Assembly: GCF_001610975.1 (NCBI RefSeq)
Contig: NZ_CP013342.1
Location: 2,303,001 to 2,367,000 of the forward strand
DNA: 64,000 bases
DNA from: Sphingopyxis terrae subsp. terrae NBRC 15098
GTDB lineage: Bacteria; Pseudomonadota; Alphaproteobacteria; Sphingomonadales; Sphingomonadaceae
Direction: 5' to 3'
Below the pieces are notes generated by a model. It was not told the origin of the DNA. It made no database searches and saw only the letters and a program-made list of their open reading frames with translations. Below, piece after piece: positions 34,307 to 44,120 of the stretch. Position numbers and translations under genes: made by a program. Position 1 is the stretch's first letter, and every line of letters starts with the position of its first letter.

Positions 34307-36477
34307 TGCGATCCCTTGCGCTTCTGCTCGCCGCTGCCATGCCTGCCACGGCTGCCGTCGCCGCGCCGCCGCCTTCCGCAGAGCACACCCGATCCTATGC
34401 GCCGTTGTTCGCGGCCGAAGTCGAAGCGGCGAAACGCGATGTCGAGGCCTCGATCCGGGCAGGGATCAATGTGCCCGTGCCGAAGGATCCGGGCGGCGGC
34501 TTCACCCACGAACAGCATAAGCGCAATTACCGGATCATCTTCGAGGGCGGTCAGCTCTACCGGCTTACGGGCGACGTGCGCTACCGCGACCATGTCCGCG
34601 ACCTGCTGCTCGCCTATGCCAAGCTTTATCCGACGCTCGGGCCGCACCCGGCGGCTGCGAACCAGGCGGCCGGCCGGCTGTTCTGGCAGAGCCTCAACGA
34701 CAGCGTCTTCCTCGTCAATGCGGTGCAGGGCTATGCGCAGATCCGCGATGCGCTGACCCCCGCCGAGCGCGCGCGCATCGACGATGGCGCGATCCGTCCG
34801 ATGGCGAAATTCCTGTCCGATGGGTCGCCTGAGGTGATCGGCCGGATCCATAATCATGCGACCTGGGCCTGCGCCGGCGTCGGGCTCGCGGGCTATTTGC
34901 TGGGCGACCGTGATCTGGTCGACAAGGCTTTGCTGGGGCTCGACAAGAGCGGCAAGACGGGCTTCCTGCGCCAGCTCGACCTGCTCTTCTCGCCGGACGG
35001 CTATTACGCCGAAGGCCCCTATTATCAGCGCTATGCCTTGATGCCCTTCGTGGTCTTCGCTGCCGCGATCGACGCCAACGAACCGCAGCGCAAGATCTTC
35101 GACTATCGCGGCGGCATCGTCCTGAAAGCCGTGCGAACCGCCATCGACGTCACCCACGACGGCTATTTCCTTCCGATCAACGATGCGATGCCCGACAAGA
35201 GCTTGCGCACCGATGAGCTCTATCAGGCGGTTGCAATAGCCTATGCCGCGACGCGCGATCCCGTCTTTCTGTCGATTGCCGAGCGGCAGGGGCATACGGT
35301 GCTGACACCCGCGGGCGAAGCGCTGGCGGTGGACGTTGCGGCAGGCAAGGCAAAGCCGTGGCCCTTTGCCTCGCGGCTGCTGTCGGACGGGCCCGACGGC
35401 AAGGGCGGGGCGCTTGTCCTGCTGCGCGATCGGCCGACGGCGACCGGCCCGCTGCTCGTCGTCAAAAATACCGTGCAGGGCATGGGGCACGGACATTTCG
35501 ACCGCCTGAACTGGCTCTATTATGACGAGACCGGCGCGGTCGTCACCGATTATGGCGCGGCGCGCTTCCTGAATGTCGAGGCGAAGCGCGGCGGACGTTA
35601 CCTCCCCGAAAACGACAGCTGGGCGAGTGCGACGGTGGCGCACAATACGCTCGTCGTCGACGAACAAAGCCATTTTGCGGGCGACTGGAAGGTGGGAGAG
35701 AAAGTTCCCACCCAGCAGCTCGCGAGCCGCCTCGATGGTCCCACGCGCTATTCGATCGCGGCGATCGACGGCGCATACAAGGGTGTCGCGATCCGCCGCG
35801 CGCTGTTGCTGCTCGACATCGACGGGCTCGGCAATCCGCTTATTCTCGATATCCTCCGTGGAACTGGCGGCGGCAGGCATCGCTTTGACCTGCCGCTGCA
35901 CTTTTCCGGACAGATTATCGACAGTGATATCGTTTTCGATCGCAAGCTGGCCGAGCGGCCGGTGCTGGGCACCGCAAACGGCTACCAGCATCTGTGGATC
36001 GATGGCGTGGGCAGCGCGGCGGACAAGGTGGCGGGCAAGGCAGCGCGGCTCACCTTCATGCAGGGCAACCGCTTCTACAGCTACCATATGGCGCCGCCCG
36101 CGGGCGCCCGCTTCATCCTCGCGGAAAGCGGCGCAAACGACCCCGAGTTCAACCTGCGCCGGCAGCCTGTGCTGATCCAGCGTATCGACGGCGCCGATAG
36201 CGCGACCTTCGTCAGCCTGCTCGAACCGCATGGGTCCTATGACGCATCGGCCGAGACAGTCGTCGGCAGCCGCGCGCGGGTTGTGGGACTCGACCACCGC
36301 CGCCTCGGCAATGTCGACCTCGTGGCCATCACGCTGGCCGGCGGCCGCCGTCTGGCGGTCGCGGTGGCCGATAATGTCGCGGCGGACGCACTGCACAGCG
36401 TCACGATCGACGGTGCCGCGCATTCATGGACCGGCCCCGTCGGCCGCTTCGATCTTGCCAAGGGAGGCGCAAAATGA
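34303..36477 (+). CDS. PL17 oligoalginate lyase (heparinase II/III-like)
   Basis: 724 residues with an N-terminal signal peptide (LALLLAAAMPATAAVA). Residues about 60-360 form the alginate-lyase (alpha/alpha)6 domain: HNHATWACAGVGLAGYLLGD and DGYYAEGPYYQRYALMPF contain the His and Tyr expected to act in catalysis. The heparinase-II/III-like beta-sheet domain follows, with VVKNTVQGMGHGHFDRLNWLYYDE and YGAARFLNVEAKRGGRYLPEN. PL17 enzymes act exolytically on alginate oligomers and release unsaturated monouronate, which becomes DEH. It is translationally coupled to the PL6 gene before it and the MFS gene after it. Confidence 0.95.
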   Translation: MMRSLALLLAAAMPATAAVAAPPPSAEHTRSYAPLFAAEVEAAKRDVEASIRAGINVPVPKDPGGGFTHEQHKRNYRIIFEGGQLYRLTGDVRYRDHVRDLLLAYAKLYPTLGPHPAAANQAAGRLFWQSLNDSVFLVNAVQGYAQIRDALTPAERARIDDGAIRPMAKFLSDGSPEVIGRIHNHATWACAGVGLAGYLLGDRDLVDKALLGLDKSGKTGFLRQLDLLFSPDGYYAEGPYYQRYALMPFVVFAAAIDANEPQRKIFDYRGGIVLKAVRTAIDVTHDGYFLPINDAMPDKSLRTDELYQAVAIAYAATRDPVFLSIAERQGHTVLTPAGEALAVDVAAGKAKPWPFASRLLSDGPDGKGGALVLLRDRPTATGPLLVVKNTVQGMGHGHFDRLNWLYYDETGAVVTDYGAARFLNVEAKRGGRYLPENDSWASATVAHNTLVVDEQSHFAGDWKVGEKVPTQQLASRLDGPTRYSIAAIDGAYKGVAIRRALLLLDIDGLGNPLILDILRGTGGGRHRFDLPLHFSGQIIDSDIVFDRKLAERPVLGTANGYQHLWIDGVGSAADKVAGKAARLTFMQGNRFYSYHMAPPAGARFILAESGANDPEFNLRRQPVLIQRIDGADSATFVSLLEPHGSYDASAETVVGSRARVVGLDHRRLGNVDLVAITLAGGRRLAVAVADNVAADALHSVTIDGAAHSWTGPVGRFDLAKGGAK

Positions 36478-37748
36478 AGGGCGGCCTGCGCTGGTGCGTG
36501 ATCGGCCTCATCGGCCTCGCCACCGTCATCAACTATATCGACCGTAACGCGCTCGCGGTGATGTGGCCCGAAGTGTCGAAAGACATTGGCGCCACCAAGG
36601 AAGATTATGCGCTGCTCGTAACAATCTTCATGATCGCCTATGCCTTCGGTCAGTCGCTGTTCGGGCGCGTGTTCGACGCGATCGGGACACGGATGGGCTT
36701 CACCATCTCGATCCTTTTCTGGTCGCTGTCGATCGCGGCGCACGCGCTTGTCCGATCGATGCCGCTGCTCGGCGTGCTGCGCGCGACCTTGGGGCTCAGC
36801 GAAGCGGGGAACTGGCCAGGCGCGGCCAAGGCCAATGCGCTCTGGTTTCCCTCGCGCGAACGCGCGCTCGCCCAGGGCATATTCAACGCCGGTGCGTCGC
36901 TGGGCGGGATCGTCTCGGCCCCTCTCGTCGCATTGCTTTTCGTCCAGTTCGGCTGGCACGGCACCTTCCTGATCGTCGGTATCTTGGGCTTCGTCTGGCT
37001 GGTTCCGTGGCTATGGTTCTACAAAGGCGACCCTGAAAATCATCCCTGGCTCAGCGAAGCGGAGCGTCAGCATATTCTGACCGGCCGTGCCGAGGCCGGG
37101 CCGGGCGATGATCGCCGCGTGCCGCTCGGCGAACTTCTCCGCCATCGGCAGAGCTGGGGCGTCATCCTGTCACGCTTCTTCCTCGATCCGGTGTGGTGGT
37201 TGTTCGTATCGTGGCTGCCGATCTACCTTGCGGAGACCTTCGGCTTCGACGTGAAGCAGATCGGGCTGTTCGCCTGGGTTCCCTTCGTCGGCGCCATGCT
37301 GGGCAGCCTGTTCGGCGGTTGGCTGGCGGGGCGGATCATCGCTTCCGGCGGGAGCGTCCACAAGGCGCGCACGCTGACGATCGGCATTGGTTGCGCGATC
37401 ATGCTCCCCACGCTGCTTGCGACGATCGGTGCGGACGATCCGCTCAGCGCAGTCCTGCTGATCGCGGGGATATTGTTCGGTTTCCAGATGGCGATCGGCA
37501 ATATCCAGACGCTGCCGAGCGATTATTTCGGCGGCGGGGCGGTCGGTAGCCTTGCCGGGATCAGCGGCACCGCCGCGGTCGCCGGGACGCTGATCACCAC
37601 CTGGCTCGTGCCGGTCCTCACAAAGAATGGCTATGCGCCGATCTTCGCGCTGTCGGCGGCGATCGTTCCGCTCTCCTTCCTCGCATTTCGACTGATCGGC
37701 GGCCGCGTCGAACCCGTCGCGACTGCGCCCCGCAACACCCAAGAATAA
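36474..37748 (+). CDS. MFS transporter, hexuronate type
   Basis: 424 residues from the ATG at 36474, overlapping the PL17 stop as ATGA; the open frame extends upstream but that part is lyase sequence. Twelve hydrophobic segments are present; the start reads RWCVIGLIGLATVINYIDRNALAVMWPEV, the hallmark of the ExuT/ACS-type family, followed by GRVFDAIGTRMGF and GLSEAGNWPGAAKANALWFP. These carriers import hexuronates with protons. In this locus the natural cargo is the unsaturated monouronate/DEH made by the PL17 enzyme. Confidence 0.93.
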   Translation: MKGGLRWCVIGLIGLATVINYIDRNALAVMWPEVSKDIGATKEDYALLVTIFMIAYAFGQSLFGRVFDAIGTRMGFTISILFWSLSIAAHALVRSMPLLGVLRATLGLSEAGNWPGAAKANALWFPSRERALAQGIFNAGASLGGIVSAPLVALLFVQFGWHGTFLIVGILGFVWLVPWLWFYKGDPENHPWLSEAERQHILTGRAEAGPGDDRRVPLGELLRHRQSWGVILSRFFLDPVWWLFVSWLPIYLAETFGFDVKQIGLFAWVPFVGAMLGSLFGGWLAGRIIASGGSVHKARTLTIGIGCAIMLPTLLATIGADDPLSAVLLIAGILFGFQMAIGNIQTLPSDYFGGGAVGSLAGISGTAAVAGTLITTWLVPVLTKNGYAPIFALSAAIVPLSFLAFRLIGGRVEPVATAPRNTQE

Positions 37749-37761
37749 GGAAAAGAATTCG

Positions 37762-38514
37762 ATGAATCTCCAAGGAAAAACTGCGCTCGTCACCGGCGGC
37801 GGCCGCGATATCGGCCGGTCGGTATCGATCGCGCTCGCGCGCGCCGGAGCGCGCGTTGCGATCAATTACAACAGCGGTCGGGAAGCCGCGGAAGCAACGC
37901 TGCAGGCGATCCGCGACGCGGGCGGCGACGCCTTTCTGGTCCAGGCCGACGTGACTGACAGCGCCGCGGTGCGCGCAATGCTCGACGAGGTCGGCGTCGC
38001 GTTCAGCGGCCGCCTCGACATCCTCGTCAACCTTGCCGGCGGAATGGTCGCGCGCAAGACGCTGAGCGAGATGGACGAGGCCTTCTTCGACCATGTCATG
38101 ACGCTCAACCTCAAATCGGTCTTCCTCGTCCTCCAGGCTGCCCTGCCTTTCCTCGGCGAGGGATCGGCGGTGGTCAATGTCTCGAGCCAGGCCGGACGCG
38201 ACGGCGGCGGCCCCGGCGCATCGGTTTATGCCACCGCGAAGGGCGCCTTGATGACCTACACGCGGTCGATGGCAAAGGAATTGGGGCCGCAGGGTATCCG
38301 CGTCAATGCGGTTTGCCCCGGACTGATCGGTACAAGCTTTCACGACATTTTTTCGAAGCCGGAGGGCCGCGCGGCGACCGCCGGAAACACACCGCTGCGC
38401 CGTGAAGGCCATCCCGACGAGGTCGCGGATACCATCGCCTATCTTGCATCGCCTGCGGCGAGCTTTCTTGCCGGCGTCTGCCTCGACGTCAACGGCGGGC
38501 TCTATTTTTCGTGA
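37762..38514 (+). CDS. SDR oxidoreductase, probable DEH reductase
   Basis: 250 residues, classical short-chain dehydrogenase: nucleotide-binding TGGGRDIG near residue 11, NLAGG at about 90, the serine in VNVSSQAG, and the Y-x-x-x-K pair in VYATAKG. It starts 13 bases after the transporter gene. In alginate catabolism an SDR reduces 4-deoxy-L-erythro-5-hexoseulose uronate to 2-keto-3-deoxygluconate using NAD(P)H. The role is inferred from context; the KDG kinase gene later in the same locus would use the product. Confidence 0.85.
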   Translation: MNLQGKTALVTGGGRDIGRSVSIALARAGARVAINYNSGREAAEATLQAIRDAGGDAFLVQADVTDSAAVRAMLDEVGVAFSGRLDILVNLAGGMVARKTLSEMDEAFFDHVMTLNLKSVFLVLQAALPFLGEGSAVVNVSSQAGRDGGGPGASVYATAKGALMTYTRSMAKELGPQGIRVNAVCPGLIGTSFHDIFSKPEGRAATAGNTPLRREGHPDEVADTIAYLASPAASFLAGVCLDVNGGLYFS

Positions 38515-38544
38515 CGATGTAGTCCATAGCAGAAGGGACAGGAT

Positions 38545-39384
38545 ATGCGCTGGTTAGCCATTCCGCTGTTCGCCGCCGCGCTTGCCGGCGGCGCGCAGGC
38601 CAAGGAGCGCGAGCGGACCGATGCCGAGCCGCTTTCGCCCTACAAGATCATCCTCGTCGGCGATTCGACGATGGCGCCGCACAGCGGCTGGGGCGGCGCC
38701 TTCTGTGCCGGCCATGTCAAATCGTCGGTGGCGTGCGTCAACGCCGGGCGCGGCGGTCGCAGCACGCGCAGCTACCGCCAGGAAGGAAGCTGGGACATCG
38801 CGCTCGGCGAAGCGAAGGTGCCGGGCTATCGCACAACCTATGTGCTCATCCAGTTCGCGCACAATGATCAGTCGAGCAAGGCCGAACGCTGGACCGACGA
38901 GACGACCGAATTTCCTGCAAATTTGCGGCGCTTCGTCGATGACGTGCGCGCGGCGGGAGCGGTCCCGGTGCTCGTGACGCCGCTGACGCGCCGCGAGTTT
39001 CGCGATGGCGAGCTTCGCAACACGCTTGCAAGCTGGTCGGATCAGGTTCGCAACGTCGCCAAGGCGATGGACGTGCCGCTGGTCGATCTCAATGCGTTGA
39101 GCGCGGCGCAGGTGCAGAAGATGGGCGCCGAGACGGCGACGCAGCTGGCGCAGGAGCCGCCGAGCGACGAGGAGCTTGCCGCAGCCAGAGCGGGGACCAC
39201 GCTCGCGGCGCGTCCCGCGCCGCCACCGCCGCCGCCGATTACCGGCAAGGGCGCGCGGGGGCAGGTGACACGCAAGTTCGATTATACGCATCTGGGCGCC
39301 GTTGGCGCGGAAGTCACGGCGCGCCTTGTTACGCAGGCCCTCGCTGTCGCGGTGCCGGGGCTGGCGAGCCAGCTCGTCCCCTGA
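38545..39384 (+). CDS. SGNH hydrolase, rhamnogalacturonan-acetylesterase-like
   Basis: 279 residues with a signal peptide (LAIPLFAAALAGGAQA). SGNH blocks are clear: block I GDSTMAP with S41 as nucleophile, block II Gly in GRGGRSTRSY, block III Asn in FAHNDQ, and block V FDYTHLGA with the Asp and His of the triad. A Pro-rich stretch (PAPPPPPP) interrupts the domain before block V. The closest known family is rhamnogalacturonan acetylesterase. Inside an alginate locus it could remove O-acetyl groups, which are found on bacterial alginates; the substrate is an inference. AGAAGGGACAGGAT provides the ribosome site. Confidence 0.85.
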   Translation: MRWLAIPLFAAALAGGAQAKERERTDAEPLSPYKIILVGDSTMAPHSGWGGAFCAGHVKSSVACVNAGRGGRSTRSYRQEGSWDIALGEAKVPGYRTTYVLIQFAHNDQSSKAERWTDETTEFPANLRRFVDDVRAAGAVPVLVTPLTRREFRDGELRNTLASWSDQVRNVAKAMDVPLVDLNALSAAQVQKMGAETATQLAQEPPSDEELAAARAGTTLAARPAPPPPPPITGKGARGQVTRKFDYTHLGAVGAEVTARLVTQALAVAVPGLASQLVP

Positions 39385-39406
39385 CGGGGCTCGATTGCGG
39401 GGCGTA

Positions 39407-39425
39407 AAATTGGTCATACCAATTT
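39407..39425. promoter_or_regulatory. Perfect palindrome, candidate GntR operator
   Basis: AAATTGGTCATACCAATTT has perfect 8-base arms around CAT. TTGGT-N-ACCAA is the style of operator bound by FadR/UxuR-type GntR regulators of uronate genes. It lies 85 bases before the second TonB receptor start, and a second shorter palindrome GACCATATTGGTC (39463-39475) overlaps the likely promoter (TTGACA at 39440-39445). The FadR-type regulator at 43355 is the obvious candidate binder. Confidence 0.65.
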
Positions 39426-39509
39426 AGCTTACACAATGGTTGACAAAATATATGCAATGTTCGACCATATTGGTCAGAACAGAATCAAGATATTCGAGGG
39501 AGAGACGGC

Positions 39510-42368
39510 GTGAAGGTTCAGCAGCAGGTCGATAATCGTGCGCTTCGCGCGGCTTTGCTGGCGGGGGTCGGGCCGCTGCTGCTGCTTGCGGCCCCAGCGG
39601 CGGCGCAGGATGCGACCGGTTCTGCTGAAGGCGCGGCGACTGATGATGATGCGATCGTCGTCACCGGCATCCGCGAGACGATCCAGAATTCGATCAGCGT
39701 AAAGCGCCGCGAGACGGCGATCGTCGACGCGCTGTCGGCGGACGATATCGGCGACTTGCCGGCGCTGTCGGTGGGGCAGGCGATCCAGACGATCACCGGC
39801 GCCACGACGCACCGCGAAAAGGGCGATGCGTCCGAAATCGCGCTTCGCGGCCTTGGCCCTTTCCTGTCCAACGCAACCTTCAACGGCCGCGATGCGACCA
39901 ATGGCAGCGGTGACCGTTCGGTGAACTTCAATCAGTTTCCGTCGGAACTCGTCAACAATATCAAGATCTACAAGACCCAGCAGGCCAATCTGGTCGAAGG
40001 CGGCGTTGCGGGCACGATCGAGATCGGTACGCTGCGTCCGCTCGATTTCGGCAAGCGTCGCATCCAAGGGGAAATCAAGGGGCAATATAATCCCTATGGC
40101 AACCGGATCGTCGGATCGGGTGGGACCGGCTGGCGCGGCACGCTTAGCTATGTCGATCAGTTCGCGAACGATACGATCGGCATCTCGATCGGCTTTCAGC
40201 GCAACGACACGAACAACCCCGAAGAAACCTATGCTGCGAGCACCACGTGGAGCGCATGCCGCGCCGACATCGTGGTGACGAACAACAACTGCACCGAACT
40301 CGCTCGCGAGGATTATGGCAGCGACATCCCCTATTATCTGGTCCCGAACAGCTATATTTTCCGCCAGATCAGCGAGACCGACCAGCGCGACGCCGCTTTC
40401 GGTGCGATCCAGTGGCGCCCGTCGGAACGGATCAACGTCAATCTCGACGTCCAATATTCGGACCGCACCTATGTCGAGAGCCGGCGCGATCTGACGCTGT
40501 CCGAAGCGCGGCGCAGTCTCGTCAACGTCGAATATGACGCCAACGGTATCGTTCGCCATCTGGAGGGCCAGAGTTCGCTCGAATCCAATGGGTCCGAACT
40601 TTCGCGGTCGGAAGAATATCTGGGCGGCGGCCTGTCGGTCGAGTGGAAGCCGAACGACCGGCTGACGCTGACGGCCGATGGCAGCTATTCGCGAACGATC
40701 CGCAAGGAAATCGAGCGCAACTTCCGCCTCCGCACCGATCCGACCGACGTCAACGGCGTGCGCACCGTCTTCAACAATATGCGCATTCCCTACACTTATG
40801 ATCTTGCGCCGGGCAGCTTCGTCCCGACGATCACGATCGATCCGCGCTTCGATCTCGACAACCACGACCTCTTCTGGGACGATGCCCGCTTCCGCCGCGA
40901 CGAGGCCAAGCGCCGCAACGAGATTGTCGCAGGGCGCGTCGACGCGATTTATGAAATGGACGGCTTTTTGCGGAGCATTTCGGCGGGTGCGCGCTGGGCG
41001 CGGCTGACCTACCGCGACTATGATGTCCGCAACGGCGACTTCAACCAGAATCCGGCCCGGACCGAGGATCAGCGGATCAACAATCTCTGCCGTCAGGCCT
41101 TTCCGCAGCGCGATTATCTCACCGCCGCCGACGGCAATGACATTCATAGCTGGGCGACCTTCGATGTCGACTGCCTGTTCCGCGAATATCTCGGCACCGA
41201 AGATCCCGGGCTTCCCGACGATATCCGTTCGGTCGCCAACCGCGACGTCACCGAACGCACGCTCGCGGGCTATGTGATGGCCGAATATGAAGGCGATCTC
41301 GGCAATCTTCCGGTTCGGGGCAATTTCGGCGTTCGCGTGGTCAAAACCGATGTGACCTCGAACGGGCTGCGCAGCGACCTGGTTATCGTCGACAATGGCG
41401 ACGGCACCATTCGCCTCGACGACAGCGGCGAGTTCGACACGGTCACGATCAAGAGCGGGACGACGCGCATCCTGCCCAGCGTCAACGCGATTTTCGAGGT
41501 CGCGCCAAACATGCTGCTGCGTCTCGCCGGCTACCGCGCGATGTCGCGCCCCGCACCCAGTGCGCTTGGCGCCGGGCGGACCTTTACGCTCGAGGATGGC
41601 GGTAGCTTTACCTCGGTCCAGGATGCGATCGAAAATGCGCGCGCAAACGGCAGCCCGCGCCTCAAGCCGCTGATGTCCTGGAATGCCGATGCGGCGATCG
41701 AATGGTATCCGAACAAGGATAGCCTGTTGTCGGCGACCGTCTACTACAAGCAGTTCACCGGCGGCTTTCAGCCGGTGGTCTATGACGAAAGCTTCACCGT
41801 CGACGGGCAGGACGTGATCGTTCCGGTGATCCAGACGCGCAACAGCCCCGACAAGTCGCGCATTTACGGTATCGAACTGACCGCTGCGACGCGCTTCAGC
41901 TTCCTGCCCAAACCGCTCGACGGTCTGGGGGCAAAGGTCAGCTATAATTATGCCGACGCCAATTTCGAAAATCAGGATGTTCGCCTCGGCGACGTCTATG
42001 ATCCCGAAACCGAAACGGTATCGCCGGGGTTGATCGCGCCAGCCGGTCTGTCAGGCTATTCGAAGCACGTCCTTTCGGCGCAGGCCTATTATGAAATCGG
42101 CCCCGTATCGCTGCAGGCAATCTATAATTACCGGTCGAAATATTATCAGGACTTCGTCGGCGGCAACAGCCAGCTGCGCTACGTCGGGCCCAGCGAAACC
42201 GTCGATTTCCGCGCCTCGCTGGCGCTGATGCGGGGTGTTTCGCTGCGCTTCGAGGCGATCAATATCTTCAACGAACCGAAGGCGACCTACATGCCGGTCT
42301 ATGGCAGCAGCCGCCAATATCATTATTATGGGTCGAAATATTTCATCGGCATCCGGGCGCGGATCTAG
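39510..42368 (+). CDS. TonB-dependent receptor, alginate locus (second)
   Basis: 952 residues from a GTG start with GAGGGAGAG upstream. A signal peptide (LLAGVGPLLLLAAPAAAQ), TonB-box-like DDDAIVVTGIRETIQNSI, plug segments (DDIGDLPALSVGQAIQTITGA, EIALRGLGPFLSNATFNGR, VEGGVAGTIEIGTLRP) and a barrel ending FIGIRARI are visible. It is the receptor with the clearest regulatory site in front of it. With two receptors in one locus, different oligomer sizes or compositions may be taken up; this is inference. Confidence 0.93.
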   Translation: MKVQQQVDNRALRAALLAGVGPLLLLAAPAAAQDATGSAEGAATDDDAIVVTGIRETIQNSISVKRRETAIVDALSADDIGDLPALSVGQAIQTITGATTHREKGDASEIALRGLGPFLSNATFNGRDATNGSGDRSVNFNQFPSELVNNIKIYKTQQANLVEGGVAGTIEIGTLRPLDFGKRRIQGEIKGQYNPYGNRIVGSGGTGWRGTLSYVDQFANDTIGISIGFQRNDTNNPEETYAASTTWSACRADIVVTNNNCTELAREDYGSDIPYYLVPNSYIFRQISETDQRDAAFGAIQWRPSERINVNLDVQYSDRTYVESRRDLTLSEARRSLVNVEYDANGIVRHLEGQSSLESNGSELSRSEEYLGGGLSVEWKPNDRLTLTADGSYSRTIRKEIERNFRLRTDPTDVNGVRTVFNNMRIPYTYDLAPGSFVPTITIDPRFDLDNHDLFWDDARFRRDEAKRRNEIVAGRVDAIYEMDGFLRSISAGARWARLTYRDYDVRNGDFNQNPARTEDQRINNLCRQAFPQRDYLTAADGNDIHSWATFDVDCLFREYLGTEDPGLPDDIRSVANRDVTERTLAGYVMAEYEGDLGNLPVRGNFGVRVVKTDVTSNGLRSDLVIVDNGDGTIRLDDSGEFDTVTIKSGTTRILPSVNAIFEVAPNMLLRLAGYRAMSRPAPSALGAGRTFTLEDGGSFTSVQDAIENARANGSPRLKPLMSWNADAAIEWYPNKDSLLSATVYYKQFTGGFQPVVYDESFTVDGQDVIVPVIQTRNSPDKSRIYGIELTAATRFSFLPKPLDGLGAKVSYNYADANFENQDVRLGDVYDPETETVSPGLIAPAGLSGYSKHVLSAQAYYEIGPVSLQAIYNYRSKYYQDFVGGNSQLRYVGPSETVDFRASLALMRGVSLRFEAINIFNEPKATYMPVYGSSRQYHYYGSKYFIGIRARI

Positions 42369-42369
42369 C

Positions 42370-43272
42370 TTGTCCCGCCGGCTTGTCCTCTCCGGCGTTG
42401 CCGCGATGGCGGCGCTCCTCTCACCAGGAGCGTCGGCCACGGATGAAATCGCGCCCGGTCGCGTCGTCAAGGACACCGTTTACCGCACAGTGGGTGACAG
42501 GCCGCTGCGTCTCGACCTCTATGTTCATCCAGCCGTCCGCAAGAAGCCGGGCCCGGTCCTCATCCATTTCCACGGCGGCGGCTGGGCCCGCGGCGCGCGC
42601 CCCGAAAGCTGGACCGGCTTCCGCCCCTATATCGCCGCCGGCTTTTCGGTGGTTACGGTCGAATATCGCCTCGCCGGCGCGGCGCGGGCACCGGCGGCGG
42701 TCGAGGACGCGCGCTGCGCGCTCCACTGGGTCGACGCCAACGCCGAGCGCTATGGCTTCGACCGCGCCCGGATCGTCGTCGCAGGCACGTCGGCGGGTGC
42801 GCATCTGGCTTTGATGGCCGGGCTGCTGCCTGACGAAAATGCCATCGATCCTGCCGAATGTCGCGGCGTGGGCCGCGCTGCGGCGGTCGTTGATCTTTAT
42901 GGTCCGACCGATCTGACAGCGACGAAGGACGCTTCGGGCGCGCGCCACGCCACGGTTGCAAACTGGATCGGGGAGGGGGATGGGGCCGACACGATGGCGC
43001 GTCGCATGTCGCCGATCGCCTGGCTTCGCAGCGATGTTCCGCCGGTCTTTATCGGCCATGGCGATGCCGACCCTGTGGTTCCGGTTACCCAGTCGATCGA
43101 CCTCAAGCGGCGGCTCGATGAACTCGCGGTTCCGGCCGACCTCTTCATCGTACCCGGCGGGGGGCACGGGAAATTCGATGCGGACAGCCAGCGGATGATG
43201 ACGGCGCGCGCTTTGGCCTTCCTCTGCGGCCGCCGCATTCCCGACCCGCGCGCGTGCGCCGAGAAAAACTGA
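42370..43272 (+). CDS. Alpha/beta hydrolase, carbohydrate-esterase-like
   Basis: 300 residues from a TTG at 42370, two bases after the receptor stop; this start gives a clean signal peptide (SRRLVLSGVAAMAALLSPGASA), whereas upstream in-frame ATGs lie within the receptor gene. The fold is that of acetyl-esterase/lipase-like hydrolases: HFHGGGW oxyanion motif, nucleophile elbow GTSAG, acidic residue in GHGDADPVV, and the last His in PGGGHGKFD. It probably removes acyl groups from imported or periplasmic oligosaccharides; the substrate is not proven. Confidence 0.85.
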   Translation: MSRRLVLSGVAAMAALLSPGASATDEIAPGRVVKDTVYRTVGDRPLRLDLYVHPAVRKKPGPVLIHFHGGGWARGARPESWTGFRPYIAAGFSVVTVEYRLAGAARAPAAVEDARCALHWVDANAERYGFDRARIVVAGTSAGAHLALMAGLLPDENAIDPAECRGVGRAAAVVDLYGPTDLTATKDASGARHATVANWIGEGDGADTMARRMSPIAWLRSDVPPVFIGHGDADPVVPVTQSIDLKRRLDELAVPADLFIVPGGGHGKFDADSQRMMTARALAFLCGRRIPDPRACAEKN

Positions 43273-43354
43273 AACGGCGGACGGTGATGGGCTTCAAACT
43301 TGTCCTACCTGATTGTATAGACTTCCTGACATTGGAGCGGGGAGTATATTGACG

Positions 43355-44101
43355 ATGGCCGAACGCCGCCTTTTCGAAGAGATTGCCGATACGATCCGCC
43401 GCCTCATTCACGACGGAACCTATCCGCCGGGAACCCGCCTCCCCGGCGAACGCGAATTGTCCGAACAGTTCGAGGTCAGCCGCGTGACGATCCGCGAAGC
43501 CGAGATTGCGCTGCAGGCAACCGGGTGGATTCACATTCGGACGGGCGCGGGTGCCTATGTCGCGACGCCGCTTCCCGACGACAATTCGATCCTGCCCAAG
43601 GTCAGCGCGTTCGAACTGACCGAAGCGCGCTCGCTGTTCGAAGCGGAGGCGGCGGCGCTGGCCGCCCCGACGATCTCGGCCGAAACGCTGGCGAAGCTCG
43701 ACGAACTGCTCGCGGCAATGGCCGACGATGGCAAGAGCGAAGAGGAAGTGAGCGCGATCGACCGCGAATTTCACATGACGATTGCCGCGGCGTCGAACAA
43801 CAAGGCGATCATCCACGTCATCGAACGACTGTGGCGGATGCGTCTGGAACTGCCCGAGGTCAAACAGAGTCACTCGCTCGTCTGCCGCAAGGATGGCAGC
43901 GCGCGGCAGGCCGAACATGCCGATGTGGTCGAGGCCTTGCGCCGCCGTGACGCCGCGGGCGCGCGGCTCGCGATGCGCCGGCACTTCAATCGCCTGCTCG
44001 AATCGATGCTCGACGAAACCGAAGAGCGCGCGCTCGACGAACTGCGCCGCCGGGCAGCCGAAAGCCGCGAGCGCTATCTGCTGAGCGCGAAGCTCGCCTG
44101 A
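43355..44101 (+). CDS. GntR-family regulator, FadR/FCD subfamily
   Basis: 248 residues from the ATG at 43355 (GGGGAG upstream; an in-frame TTG at 43349 is an alternative). The N-terminal GntR winged helix reads IADTIRRLIHDGTYPPGTRLPGERELSEQFEVSRVTIREAEIAL. The C-terminal all-helical FCD domain has EARSLFEAEAAALAA, DREFHMTIAAASNN and a His-containing EHADVVEALRRRDAAGARLAMRRH helix that normally binds a metal and the acid effector. It is very probably the repressor of the locus, sensing KDG or a related uronate. Candidate operator at 39407-39425. Confidence 0.92.
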   Translation: MAERRLFEEIADTIRRLIHDGTYPPGTRLPGERELSEQFEVSRVTIREAEIALQATGWIHIRTGAGAYVATPLPDDNSILPKVSAFELTEARSLFEAEAAALAAPTISAETLAKLDELLAAMADDGKSEEEVSAIDREFHMTIAAASNNKAIIHVIERLWRMRLELPEVKQSHSLVCRKDGSARQAEHADVVEALRRRDAAGARLAMRRHFNRLLESMLDETEERALDELRRRAAESRERYLLSAKLA

Positions 44102-44120
44102 CGATGGGACGCCCGCCCGG

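Noticed and set aside
32045..36423. Very long antisense open frames opposite the PL6 and PL17 lyase genes (555 and 724 codons)
   Set aside because: Shadows of high-GC coding sequence; the plus-strand proteins have clear family motifs and coupling, while the antisense products have none.
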